Assembly: GCA_029101205.1 (NCBI GenBank)
Contig: JAQXQO010000023.1
Coordinates: 1 to 43,714 of the forward strand
Source of the DNA: Coriobacteriales bacterium
GTDB taxonomy: Bacteria > Actinomycetota > Coriobacteriia > Coriobacteriales > Atopobiaceae
DNA: 43,714 nt
Direction: 5' to 3'
The translations under genes were made by a program, and so were the position numbers. The notes beneath the pieces are model-generated. The model was not told the origin of the DNA and ran no database searches. It worked only from the letters and a program-made list of their open reading frames with translations. Shown here in pieces: positions 15,847 through 24,207 of this stretch (positions within the stretch are counted from its first letter, which is position 1; each line of letters opens with the position of its first letter).

Positions 15847-17160
15847 ATGAGAAGCGCAGACCACTCACGGGGCACAAGCCGCTCAAGGGGCATAAACTCC
15901 ACGCAGCGCCTGCAGCAAAGCTTCGAGCGCGACTTCTGGGGCGAGCGCACGGGAGGCCACGGCGGACTTGAGATCCTGCGCCACATCGGCCCGGGCCTGC
16001 TGGTGACCGTGGGCTTCATCGACCCGGGCAACTGGGCGTCCAACATGGCCGCCGGCTCGCAGTTTGGCTATGCGCTGCTGTGGGTGGTAACCCTCTCGAC
16101 GCTGATGCTCATCGTTCTGCAGCACAACGCCGCCCACCTGGGCATCGTTACCGGAGACTGCCTGGCCGAGGCCACCACGAAACACCTTCCCCGGCCCCTG
16201 GCACGCCTGCTGCTGGCGACCGCCTGGCTGGCCACGGTGGCCACGGCGCTGGCCGAGGTGCTGGGCGGGGCCATTGCGCTGCAGATGCTGTTCGGCCTGC
16301 CACTGAAGGTGGGGTGCGTCCTGGTGGCGGTGGCGGCGCTGTTGCTGCTGGCCACGAACTCCTACCAGCACATCGAGCGCTGGATCATCGGGTTCGTCTC
16401 GCTCATAGGCGTGGCGTTCCTGGCAGAGCTGGCTCTGGTGCAGGTGGACTGGCCCCAGGCGGCCGCCGGCTGGGTGACGCCGTCGCTGCCCCTGGGCTCG
16501 GGCACCATCGTGATGAGTGTGCTGGGGGCGGTCGTGATGCCGCACAACCTGTTCCTGCACTCGGAGGTCATCCAGAGCCAGCACTTCGAGGGCCAGGGCG
16601 ACGCCGTCATCCAGAGCCGTCTGAAGTACGAGTTCGCCGACACGCTGTTCTCGATGGGCATCGGCTGGGCCATCAACTCGGCCATGGTCATCCTGGCGGC
16701 CACCACCTTCTACCAGCAGGGCATCGTGGTAGACGACCTGGGCGTGGCCGCAAGCACGCTGGCACCCATACTGGGGCAGGGCGCGCGCGTTGTCTTCGCG
16801 CTGGCTCTGCTGCTGGCGGGGCTGTCCAGCAGCATCACGGCGGGCATGGCGGCAGGCACCATCACGGCCGGCATGTTCGGCGAGGAGTACGACATCCACG
16901 ACCGCCACTCGTCCGGCGGCGTTGCCCTGTGCTTCGTCGCGGCGCTGGTGGCGTGTCTCCTGGTGCAGGACTCGTTCCAGGGGCTGCTGTGGAGCCAGGC
17001 GCTGCTGAGCCTGCAGCTGCCCATCACCGTGTTTCTGCAGATATACCTGACCAGCTCGCACAGGGTCATGGGCCGCTACGCGAACGGCCTGGCGCTGAAG
17101 GTGCTGCTGTGCGCCATCGGCGCCTTCGTGACCGTGCTGGACGTCCTGCTGCTGGCGTAG
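15847..17160 (+). CDS. mntH: Nramp-family Mn2+/Fe2+ transporter (MntH-like)
   Basis: A 437-residue inner-membrane metal importer with about eleven transmembrane helices. The two unwound metal-site helices are intact: DPGN at 59-62 (GFIDPGNWASNMAAGSQFGY) in TM1 and MPHN at 231-234 (GAVVMPHNLFLHSEV) in TM6; the Met is diagnostic for transition-metal Nramp proteins. It probably imports Mn or Fe for metal enzymes. A TATACT box near 15784 may be the promoter, but no -35 or MntR-type palindrome was recognised. The start follows a G-rich stretch (GGGGGG) and is reasonable; the region before residue 40 is cytoplasmic and poorly conserved. Confidence 0.92.
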   Translation: MRSADHSRGTSRSRGINSTQRLQQSFERDFWGERTGGHGGLEILRHIGPGLLVTVGFIDPGNWASNMAAGSQFGYALLWVVTLSTLMLIVLQHNAAHLGIVTGDCLAEATTKHLPRPLARLLLATAWLATVATALAEVLGGAIALQMLFGLPLKVGCVLVAVAALLLLATNSYQHIERWIIGFVSLIGVAFLAELALVQVDWPQAAAGWVTPSLPLGSGTIVMSVLGAVVMPHNLFLHSEVIQSQHFEGQGDAVIQSRLKYEFADTLFSMGIGWAINSAMVILAATTFYQQGIVVDDLGVAASTLAPILGQGARVVFALALLLAGLSSSITAGMAAGTITAGMFGEEYDIHDRHSSGGVALCFVAALVACLLVQDSFQGLLWSQALLSLQLPITVFLQIYLTSSHRVMGRYANGLALKVLLCAIGAFVTVLDVLLLA

Positions 17161-17183
17161 GGCCAGAGGGGGCGCGCCCTTCT

Positions 17184-17990
17184 CTACTTACCCTGGCCGG
17201 GCCAGCTCAGGCCGCGGCGCAGGAGGGCTGCCGCCTTGCTGCGACTCTCGGTCGAGAAGCTGCGCATGCTGGTGAGCGCGCGGCGCTGGATGCCCGTCAG
17301 GCTGCCGGCCAGGCGCCGCGCGTGCTCCTCGACGTCGTGGCGCAGGGGCACCCGCCCCGTGGCGATGTCGTTCACGGCCACCTCCATGACCGCGTCGAAG
17401 TCGGCCTGCGCGTCCTCGATGCGCTTGGTGAGGTCCGACATGGCCGACACGCTGAGGGCCGCGTCGGCCGACATCAGGCCTACGACCACCAGCGAGCCGA
17501 CCTCCCACCACACCTGCGGCACATCCGTAGCCACGTCGACCAGATGCTGACACAGCAGGTAATACACCGCCACGCCGGCAGCGCCGAAGCACAGCGTGAA
17601 CGGCAGGCAGATGCGACCGTGGACGTTCAGGGGCATACCGCTGTAGTCCCACCAGCGCGCGTGGAACCAGCGCTCCAGCACGTAGGAGGTCGCATATTCC
17701 AGCACCGCGCTGCCCAGTGCGCTAGCGATGAAGACTTGCCACCATTGGAGGTCGGCACCGGCGGCAGAGCCCACCGTCGACCCCAACGCCGTCGACCCCA
17801 GCATCGTCTGCACGTTAAGGAACAGCGCCAGCACCGTGGTGAACCCGAAGCCATAGATGGGGCACACCGGGCCAAAGAGGAAGCCGCGGTTGTCCCAGCG
17901 CTTGTTCTTTATGGCACAGAAGATGCACTCGTACAGCCACCCAAAGAAGCTGATGACCCCGAACCACACCACATAGCAGCAGATGTCCAC
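17184..17990 (-). CDS. CmpB-like (PF06541) putative ABC-transporter permease, membrane protein
   Basis: The 268-residue protein has the family hallmark near its start: FFGWLYECIF, NRGFLFGPVCPIYGFG, then several hydrophobic helices and ARWWDYSGMPLNVHGRICLP. Members are common in Firmicutes and Coriobacteriia and are named as ABC permeases, but transport has not been demonstrated and no ATPase is adjacent here. The GTG at 17990 is chosen because GGAGGTG directly precedes it and the conserved sequence begins there; the long upstream open frame is low-complexity. The C-terminal 90 residues are charged and cytoplasmic. It is convergent with the Nramp gene with only 23 bases between stops. Confidence 0.8.
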   Translation of the reverse strand: MDICCYVVWFGVISFFGWLYECIFCAIKNKRWDNRGFLFGPVCPIYGFGFTTVLALFLNVQTMLGSTALGSTVGSAAGADLQWWQVFIASALGSAVLEYATSYVLERWFHARWWDYSGMPLNVHGRICLPFTLCFGAAGVAVYYLLCQHLVDVATDVPQVWWEVGSLVVVGLMSADAALSVSAMSDLTKRIEDAQADFDAVMEVAVNDIATGRVPLRHDVEEHARRLAGSLTGIQRRALTSMRSFSTESRSKAAALLRRGLSWPGQGK

Positions 17991-18434
17991 GGCACCTCCA
18001 TTACCCGCGTCAAGCAGACGGCCTCCATTGGCCAGCCGCGCGTCTGCCGCAGCAGCCCCGACCCGGCCCAGGCCCAACCCCGCCGCGCCAGCCTTCGCGA
18101 CAGCTTCGACGACCAGCGAACTCCGTCCCATTGTCCAACAAATGACGACCCCTGCGTCCAGATATGCGCTGTCCGCTCTCAATTGCGCCACTTGTTCCGA
18201 TTGGCTCCTTCGCATCGGCGCCTCCTTGCGCCCGTTGTCCTCTTCGATCCGCCGCCCCCCTCGCTCCCCGTTGCCTCCTTGTGCCCGTTGCCCTTCCCCA
18301 CCCAAGTGCCCTTCTTGCCCTCAGCGGACAGCCCCCGCCAGCAACGTCAGCCGCAAACACCCCGGCGGTAACCCTCCCGACCAGCAAGCCTCCACCGACC
18401 AGCGAGCCCCCCACCGACCAGTAAGCCCCCACCG

Positions 18435-18501
18435 ACATCGAGCGGTACCTTTTTGATTGCCGACACCAACCCGATGCAATCAAATCCGCACCGCTCGAAG
18501 T
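18435..18501. repeat. 67-bp intergenic hairpin element, copy 4
   Basis: A variant whose arms read TCGAGCGGTACC...GATTGC and GCAATC...CACCGCTCGA. The TTC-GG core of other copies is replaced by GAGCGG on both arms, keeping the pairing. Confidence 0.8.
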
Positions 18502-18654
18502 AAGGAGTAGCTAACTAAATCAGCTGAAATCCCATCACAACTGGTCAAATTCGGCACCTCGGTAGTACTTTCCAGATAAGATATGTCATATATGATGATT
18601 GTCGCGATATGCCATCTATTGCTGTGAAACCATCCCGACAGTTCGCCTAGTCAT

Positions 18655-18721
18655 ACTTTGCTCGGTACCTTTTTGGTCGCCCCTGGGTGGACCCGGTGAA
18701 CAAAAAGGTACCGAGCGAAGT
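18655..18721. repeat. 67-bp intergenic hairpin element, copy 5
   Basis: Left arm ACTTTGCTCGGTACCTTTTT pairs with CAAAAAGGTACCGAGCGAAG; one T-G wobble. Outside the arms, ACAGTTCGCCT on the left also pairs imperfectly with AGGCTGACTGT on the right, extending the palindrome. Confidence 0.88.
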
Positions 18722-18770
18722 TGCCCCAGGCTGACTGTATAGCCACGGTCTGTGCCTTACACCATGCTAT

Positions 18771-18785
18771 TACCCCATGGGGGTA
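18771..18785. repeat. TACCCC-GGGGGTA palindrome following hairpin element 5
   Basis: TACCCCATGGGGGTA lies 50 bases after the element's right arm. Similar palindromes follow copies 7 and 8. Confidence 0.6.
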
Positions 18786-18833
18786 TATCATTGGTAGTCC
18801 GGTGGTGGCTGGCGCTTCTGTTCGCTGCAGCCA

Positions 18834-18901
18834 ACTTTGTTCGGTACGGATTTGATTGCGGCGGGTGCAAGAAGGGCAACCAAAATAGCACCTCTCAAAG
18901 T
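18834..18901. repeat. 68-bp intergenic hairpin element, copy 6 (degenerate)
   Basis: Left ACTTTGTTCGGTACGGATTT and right AAAATAGCACCTCTCAAAGT are related to the family but paired with several mismatches. It is one base longer than the other copies. Confidence 0.7.
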
Positions 18902-19545
18902 TGAACGGGGGCAACTGTTTTCTCCCAGCTCAAGAGTGTGCCCCGGCGATGCCCCTGGAGGTACCCCGGAAACCAATGGAGCATCGAGCGATGGCGATGC
19001 CGGGGAGATGGCGGTGTTGACGCGAAAATGCCGCGGGAGCTAGAGCTGCGTCCATCGCATGCGGGTGTGTCGGCTGCGCGGTGTGTCGCCTGCGGGCGTG
19101 TCGTGGCGCCGCGTCGATAGCGTCTGAGCAGCTTGCCGAAACCGTGCGTCACATGGAAGCCGCGTGGTTCGCCGGAACTGCGAGGCGAAGCCGTATGATT
19201 CACCGGGACTGCGAGGAGCGTCGGGGCCGAGCGAATATCGAAACCGAACGCAAGCGACCCCGCAAGCCGTTGGGGCTCACGGGGCCGTCGTCGAGCATCC
19301 TGCCGGGTCGGTCGGCGCGCTGCCGCCTGTGGTTGGTGCGCTGCCAGTCGTCACCGCTGGCCAGCCATCGCGGGTGGCGCGCCGGCGCAGATGACCATTG
19401 AAGCTGACGCGCCAACGCATCGAGCACGTCGCCAAAGCAAGCCTGTGATCGTAACTAGCGCGCCGTCGATCTGCGCATGGTCGCCGCCATGACGTTGTCG
19501 CAGCTGGCTCGCCGTCGCACCCGGTGTGTCGCCAACCACCCGTCA

Positions 19546-20118
19546 CTAGTAAATGGTCACGTCCGAGCGATCGAAGCGGGCCACCTCGCTGGGAGCGGCG
19601 GTGCCCGTAGCGGTGAACTTCCACGTGCCGCCCGCCTTCAGGTTGTTCGTGTTGGCGTAGGCGTTGCCAATCTGGTTGCCATCCGCGTCGTACAGGGTGT
19701 AGGTGATGCCGACGTACGACTGCTCCTTGTCAGTGTTGTTCGTCAGCGTGCCGGTAATCTGGTACATGTACTCGTTCGAGGTGTCCGCGACCTCATCGGT
19801 GATGGTGTACTTGTCGGCCGCCGGGTCGGTGCTCGCCGACGCATCGGAGGTCGCAGAGGCGTCGGACGTCGAGTCGGTCGACGCCGCGGCCGAGCTGTCC
19901 GACGACCCACTCGAGCTACTGGAGCTGGACCCGCAGGCGCTCAGCCCAAAGGTTGCCGCCATGGCGACCGAAAGCACCAACGCCAGGGCGGCAACCCCAC
20001 GGAGCCGCCATCCGCCAAACCCAGATCCGGAGAGGTGGGCACCTGCGCGGCGGCCATCTGCGGAACGAGAGCTTGCGGGGCATGCGGGATGTGCGTTCGA
20101 ACGTGTGTGACCAAACAT
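19546..20118 (-). CDS. FxLYD-domain surface lipoprotein
   Basis: The 190-residue precursor has an unusually long basic N-terminus (about 40 residues), a hydrophobic core and a lipobox ending LSAC, so the mature protein is lipid-anchored at the cysteine near residue 62. A Ser/Ala/Asp/Thr linker of about 40 residues follows, then a single FxLYD-type beta domain (ITYTLYDADGNQIGNAYA, NLKAGGTWKFTATG). Such domains are found in extracytoplasmic proteins of Gram-positive bacteria; a ligand is unknown. GGAAGG seven bases before the ATG supports the start, although an internal start nearer the hydrophobic core would give a more usual signal peptide. Confidence 0.82.
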   Translation of the reverse strand: MFGHTRSNAHPACPASSRSADGRRAGAHLSGSGFGGWRLRGVAALALVLSVAMAATFGLSACGSSSSSSSGSSDSSAAASTDSTSDASATSDASASTDPAADKYTITDEVADTSNEYMYQITGTLTNNTDKEQSYVGITYTLYDADGNQIGNAYANTNNLKAGGTWKFTATGTAAPSEVARFDRSDVTIY

Positions 20119-20356
20119 CTGAACCCTTCCTTCCTAGCCTTCTACCTGCGGACATATGCGCCCTTGTCGGTACCACGCACAACCGCCTCAACGCGTCCGC
20201 ACCAAGACAATGCGCGTGCGACCACATCCGCAGGCTTCTCAGATTTCCGATGCTAGAAAGGACGGGCAAGAAGTTCATTAGCTGCCAGCAGAGTCCACGG
20301 GCCAGCTCCGCCAGCGGGCGCAAGAGGGCCGCCGGCGTTCGGACCGCGGAAAACGC

Positions 20357-20384
20357 GCCGGGGCGGTCGCTTTGCCGCCCCGGC
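20357..20384 (-). terminator. Terminator of manA
   Basis: Perfect 10-bp stem GCCGGGGCGG/CCGCCCCGGC with an 8-base loop; on the minus strand followed by GCGTTTTCC. Confidence 0.8.
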
Positions 20385-20395
20385 ACAACCATCCC

Positions 20396-22156
20396 CTACC
20401 CCACCTGGCGCACGTACGCCTGCACGAAGCGAATCTGCTGGCCCTCGACCGCAGGTCGCACGGTGTAGGAGCCCGCCGCGGCCGGCACGATGAAGGTCTC
20501 GGCGTAGTGCACCTCGAAGGGCTCGAACGCGCCTGTGGGGCTCTGCACCACAGCGGCGTCACCCTCCACCAGGTTCAGCATGTGCACGCCTCGGCTGGCG
20601 TCGTGCTGCGTCGTCACGGTTGAGGTGAATCGCCTGGACTCGATGAACTCCAGCTCGTGCAGCCCCGTGTGCTCCTCGGTCCAGCCGTCGCCCGCGGCCA
20701 CGTCGCGGAACTGGTTCACCAGGTTGCTCTGCACCCAGTCGGTGCGACGGTTCCACTGGATGTTCTTCTCGCCATCGTCCAGATGAATCGGGCGGGGCTT
20801 CCCGTCCAAGCCCAGCCGGCCCCAGTCCCACAGCTTGTAGGTAAATATGTAGGGCGTCGCGCTGATCTCCAGCACCATGCAGCCCGCCGACGAACCGTGC
20901 ACCGTACCTGCCGGAATGAGGAAGTGGTCGTGACGATGGGCCGGAACGCGGTTCACGTACATGTCGGCCGAGAACGCCGGACCGCCGTCTTGCGCCGCCC
21001 GCAGCGCCGCCATCATGCGCGCGGGCGACACGCCCTCTCGCAGGCCCAGATACACGCCCGCCCCCGGCTGCGCATCCAGGATGTAGTAGCTTTCGTCCTG
21101 CGTGTAGGCCATGCCGTAGTGGGTGTGGATGTAGTCGGTCAGCGGATGCACCTGCAGACTGAGGTTCTGCCCGCCCATGGTGTCCAGCAGGTCAAAGCGG
21201 ATGGGGAACTCGGCGCCAAAACGGGCGTAGTTCTGCGCGCCCAAGAGCTCCACGGGCCGGCGCAGCACCGCGTCCATCGCGGGCACCTCGACACGCACGT
21301 CACCAAAGCGCAGGTACAGGCTGTTCTCCTCGGGCACGCCGTCGAAGCTCCACGCGTAGTTGGGCGCGGCGGGGTCCAGGCCAAAGTGGTCGCGCATCCA
21401 CGTGCCGCCCCACACGCCCGGGTCGAAATAGGGCACCAGCCTGAACGGCCGGCGCACCACCTGGTCCAGCCCCGCCCGGAACGCGTCGCCCGTAATCAGC
21501 CGCGGGTCGCCCGCGTCGTTGGAGTCCAGCAGGTAGTCAATGCGGTCGAACAGCTGCCGCTTGTGACGGTCGGCGATGCGCCAGTCGATGAAGTAGCCGC
21601 GCTTGAACTTGCGCAGTGCGTCCTCCTCGGCGTTGTTGGCAAGGAAGTTGCAGGCGCCATGGCGATAGCGCTGCTGGATTTCCCAACGGGCAAGGTCGCA
21701 GTAAACCAGCACGTCGCCGGGGCACACCACAGAGGCGCCCACGCCGTACACCATCACGCGAAGTCCCCGGTCGACCGCCTGCTGGACCTTGCTGCGCGCA
21801 CGGTCCAGCTGCTCGGGGTCCATCAGGTCCTCCAGGCAGCCGTAGAACATGACGCCGCGCACCCTGTCCTGGGTCACGTGCGGCGCCAAGATGGCGTCCA
21901 CCTTCTGCTGGTCCAGGTACACGAGCCCGCTCATGATGACCACGTCGGGATCGACCGCGCGCCTGACCAGGTCCAGCACGTCGTCCGTCACGCCCGGGTA
22001 GCAGTCGACCGTGACCGTGCTGGCGCCGCGCAGTCCCGAAAGCGCGGCATACACGTCCGCGTTTCCATGAAACACCTGGTCATCGTAGCCGTCCACGCGA
22101 ACCTCAGGGTACTTGTCGTAAGAGCTCCGCCTTCCCACGGGCCTCTCGCCAGCCAT
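20396..22156 (-). CDS. manA: Class I mannose-6-phosphate isomerase with long N-terminal domain
   Basis: The enzyme interconverts mannose-6-phosphate and fructose-6-phosphate with zinc. Of 586 residues, the C-terminal half is the cupin isomerase: GGQNLSLQVHP (Q335, H337) and PAGTVHGSS (H420) supply zinc ligands, and GESYYI-like DESYYILD is present. Residues 1-240 form an extra domain (SYDKYPEVRVDGYDDQVFHG, VYGVGASVVCPGDV, CDLARWEIQQRYRHG) with no Walker A lysine. I recall similar long class I isomerases in Clostridia, where this region looks like a degenerate kinase-type domain, but its role is not established. The ATG at 22156 follows GGGAGG with five-base spacing. A good terminator ends the gene. 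Confidence 0.86.
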   Translation of the reverse strand: MAGERPVGRRSSYDKYPEVRVDGYDDQVFHGNADVYAALSGLRGASTVTVDCYPGVTDDVLDLVRRAVDPDVVIMSGLVYLDQQKVDAILAPHVTQDRVRGVMFYGCLEDLMDPEQLDRARSKVQQAVDRGLRVMVYGVGASVVCPGDVLVYCDLARWEIQQRYRHGACNFLANNAEEDALRKFKRGYFIDWRIADRHKRQLFDRIDYLLDSNDAGDPRLITGDAFRAGLDQVVRRPFRLVPYFDPGVWGGTWMRDHFGLDPAAPNYAWSFDGVPEENSLYLRFGDVRVEVPAMDAVLRRPVELLGAQNYARFGAEFPIRFDLLDTMGGQNLSLQVHPLTDYIHTHYGMAYTQDESYYILDAQPGAGVYLGLREGVSPARMMAALRAAQDGGPAFSADMYVNRVPAHRHDHFLIPAGTVHGSSAGCMVLEISATPYIFTYKLWDWGRLGLDGKPRPIHLDDGEKNIQWNRRTDWVQSNLVNQFRDVAAGDGWTEEHTGLHELEFIESRRFTSTVTTQHDASRGVHMLNLVEGDAAVVQSPTGAFEPFEVHYAETFIVPAAAGSYTVRPAVEGQQIRFVQAYVRQVG

Positions 22157-22433
22157 GAGCACCTCCCTTGCCGGGTGCGGCCGCCTGGGCCGCACGCACC
22201 TTGCCACAACCAGCTTCATCGTATGGCAAGGCAAACTTTCGAGTGAACGCCTATTTGGACCATTTCACAAGAAAATAAATGCTAGGAAGAAGGACTGGCG
22301 CGTTCAAGAAGAACTGCCGCGTACGCAGCCCATCCCGCGATGGTCGCAACCAAGTGCGACGGCACAAGTCGGTCGGGCTAGCACGACAGTTCAAGGGACG
22401 TCATGGCCGTGCGCGGCAGCACCGGGTTACGAG

Positions 22434-23411
22434 CTACCGCGGCAGCACCAGGCAGTCGAAGCGGATGGCCTTGCCCGACACGCTGTAGCTGGGCTTCATT
22501 CCCGCCAGCGTGGGCCCCTTCGCAGGTCGCTTCACGATGATCTTTCGCGGCCCGGCGTCCCGGGCGGCCTGCAGCAGACGCTCCTCGTCGTCGCAGGGGC
22601 GCTCCAGGGTCTGCAGCAGCCGCAGCTTCTTCTTCACCGAGGCGCTCTTGTGCCGCGCGGGAAACATGGGATCAAGAAGCACCAGGTCAGGGCGGGTATC
22701 ATCACGCCCATCGAGGCTATCCTGGCTCACGAGCCTCGGGTCTCGACCGGACTCACCGGCCCGGCTGCCCATCCCCTCCAGCGCCTCAATCGAGTCACCC
22801 TCGACCAGCCGCATGCGGCCGACCGCTTGCGCCAGCTGCGGCACTGCAGCCGCGCGCCTCAGAGAGTCGCGCAACAGCGCTGCTATCACGGGATCGCGCT
22901 CGTACATGGTCACATCGAAGCCCGCCGCGGCCAGCAGCAGCGAATCCTCCCCCAGCCCCGCCGTGGCGTCCACCGCCGTCGGGTGCTCGACGCCCTTCAG
23001 CCGAGCGGCACGCACCACCAGCTCGTGGCTCAGGTTTCCCGGGCGCAACCTGCGCTCCATGTGCTGGAGGTCGCCGCGCAGGGACATGCCGTCGGACTCC
23101 AGCGCCAGTCCGTCTGGACCCAGGACCAAATACGGATCAGACTGCAAGTCGGAATTCAAGCCGGATTTCGAATCAGACTTCGAACCAGACTTCGAGCTGG
23201 ATGTCGAGCCGGAATTCGCCGAGGCAGAGCCGCGCCTTCGGTTCTGGTCCCGCTCCCCATCCGGCAAGAGGTCAGAAGCCACCTGCCCGTCTCCGGCATG
23301 CACGACCTCGACCGCCATGCTCGCACGCAGGTGCTCGGCCAGCCGTTGTGCCTCCGCCTGGTCGGCTCCGTCCAACACCAGAAGCGTCATTTGCCCTTCT
23401 TGCACCGACAT
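22434..23411 (-). CDS. rsmJ: 16S rRNA (guanine1516-N2)-methyltransferase RsmJ-like
   Basis: The 325-residue protein has the RsmJ motifs: SAM-binding DATAGLGEDSLLLAAAGF, ERDPVIAALLRDSL, catalytic-region LDPMFPARHKSASVKKK and a C-terminal IIVKRPAKGP. E. coli RsmJ methylates G1516 of 16S rRNA. The family is best known in Proteobacteria, so a copy in an actinobacterium-like genome is noteworthy. A Ser/Lys/Asp low-complexity insertion (about 60-92) splits the N-terminal region; its DNA is a degenerate repeat of TTCGAA-like units. Two starts are possible: 23411 (GAGGG seven bases upstream) and 23390 (GAAGGG, close spacing); the second fits the E. coli N-terminus better. Confidence 0.85.
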   Translation of the reverse strand: MSVQEGQMTLLVLDGADQAEAQRLAEHLRASMAVEVVHAGDGQVASDLLPDGERDQNRRRGSASANSGSTSSSKSGSKSDSKSGLNSDLQSDPYLVLGPDGLALESDGMSLRGDLQHMERRLRPGNLSHELVVRAARLKGVEHPTAVDATAGLGEDSLLLAAAGFDVTMYERDPVIAALLRDSLRRAAAVPQLAQAVGRMRLVEGDSIEALEGMGSRAGESGRDPRLVSQDSLDGRDDTRPDLVLLDPMFPARHKSASVKKKLRLLQTLERPCDDEERLLQAARDAGPRKIIVKRPAKGPTLAGMKPSYSVSGKAIRFDCLVLPR

Positions 23412-23550
23412 TGCCGTCCGTCCCTCGCTCGCGGAATCCTTGCCGAAACCTTGCCACAGCCGCAGAGGAGCTGGACACGACGCCCCAATAGCACCCGCCA
23501 GGTTACTCCAGCTGTCGCTCCTGCCGTCACACCCGTCACGGCTCCAGTCG

Positions 23551-24207
23551 TCACACGCGCCTGACCTGGTCCAACGCCACGCCGCCCAACCAGCCCCAGC
23601 GCGGCTGCTCCATCACGCCGTACACACTGAGCCACGCCTCCAGCGGAGACGTCCGCAGGCGCTCGTCCGCGCTGTCTCGCACCAAACCGTCACCCACGTA
23701 CAGCCCCACATGACCGTAGCACAGCCCGTTCGCCCCAAAGGGATGGCGGCCGACGCCCACAATCATGCCCACCTTCAGCTGAGCGGTGTCGGTGCGTGAG
23801 CAGAAGTCCTGAAACAGCCGATACGCGTCTCCCTGCACCACGCCGTATCCCTGCCGGGCATACGCGCGCTCGATCCATTCGGCGCAGGCATTTCCACTGG
23901 TCCAAGGCGTGGCATACGAGCAGGCCACCAGGTTGCGCTGCGGCTGGGTGGCGTCCATCAGCCGCTCGGGCTCGCGCCCGGGCAAGACGGCGCGAAACGC
24001 CGGCTGCCCAAAGCGCGTGGTCACCCCATCGGCCATCAGCATGTTCCTGCTGTCCAAAACGTGCAAGACGCGCTCGCGCAGGTCGCGCTCGTCCGCCGAC
24101 CCGGCACCCGCCGCGCCCACACGCGCTGCGCCCGCGCGCGCCGAACCCGCGCTCGCGGAACCCGCGCCCGGCACGCCGGCACGCTCGGTGCCAAATTCGC
24201 CTAGCAA
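23551..24207 (-). CDS. NlpC/P60-like cysteine peptidase-fold protein
   Basis: I do not recognise an exact family. The fold is suggested by SGNACAEWIERAYARQGYG (C108 at the start of a helix), LKVGMIVGVG and, later, CYGHVGLYVGDG (H166), the Cys...His order of NlpC/P60 and related papain-like hydrolases or amidases. No signal peptide or membrane anchor is seen, which is unusual for cell-wall enzymes. The N-terminal 40 residues are Ala/Gly/Ser repeats. The start is doubtful: TTG at 24207 overlaps the stop of the upstream esterase gene (24201), suggesting coupled translation, but the ribosome site is weak and an internal start after the repeat tract is possible. Confidence 0.6.
   Translation of the reverse strand: MLGEFGTERAGVPGAGSASAGSARAGAARVGAAGAGSADERDLRERVLHVLDSRNMLMADGVTTRFGQPAFRAVLPGREPERLMDATQPQRNLVACSYATPWTSGNACAEWIERAYARQGYGVVQGDAYRLFQDFCSRTDTAQLKVGMIVGVGRHPFGANGLCYGHVGLYVGDGLVRDSADERLRTSPLEAWLSVYGVMEQPRWGWLGGVALDQVRRV

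Larger units (their letters stand above)
17991..19545. other. 1.5-kb gene-poor, repeat-filled spacer
   Basis: No convincing gene on either strand; long frames here have skewed composition and no family motifs. It holds a roughly 19-bp tandem repeat based on CACCGACCAGCGAGCC (four units, 18370-18436), hairpin elements 4, 5 and 6, an AT-rich patch with GATATG motifs (18550-18620), and short GTGTGTCG-type repeats (19050-19100). It is one of the two densest repeat clusters in the window. Confidence 0.6.

Noticed and set aside
15830-15860. CTGAGATAC motif before the Nramp gene, like part of a TPP riboswitch
   Set aside because: The rest of the THI-box (the second conserved half and closing helices) is absent, and the gene is a metal transporter.
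16080-18371. 763-codon plus-strand open frame over mntH and the CmpB-like gene
   Set aside because: It is a shadow: composition is skewed (Arg/Gly/His-rich), no family motifs, and it crosses two well-supported genes in other frames.
19081-19401. 106-codon plus-strand frame in the repeat spacer
   Set aside because: No motifs or ribosome site, and it overlaps short repeats in several frames.
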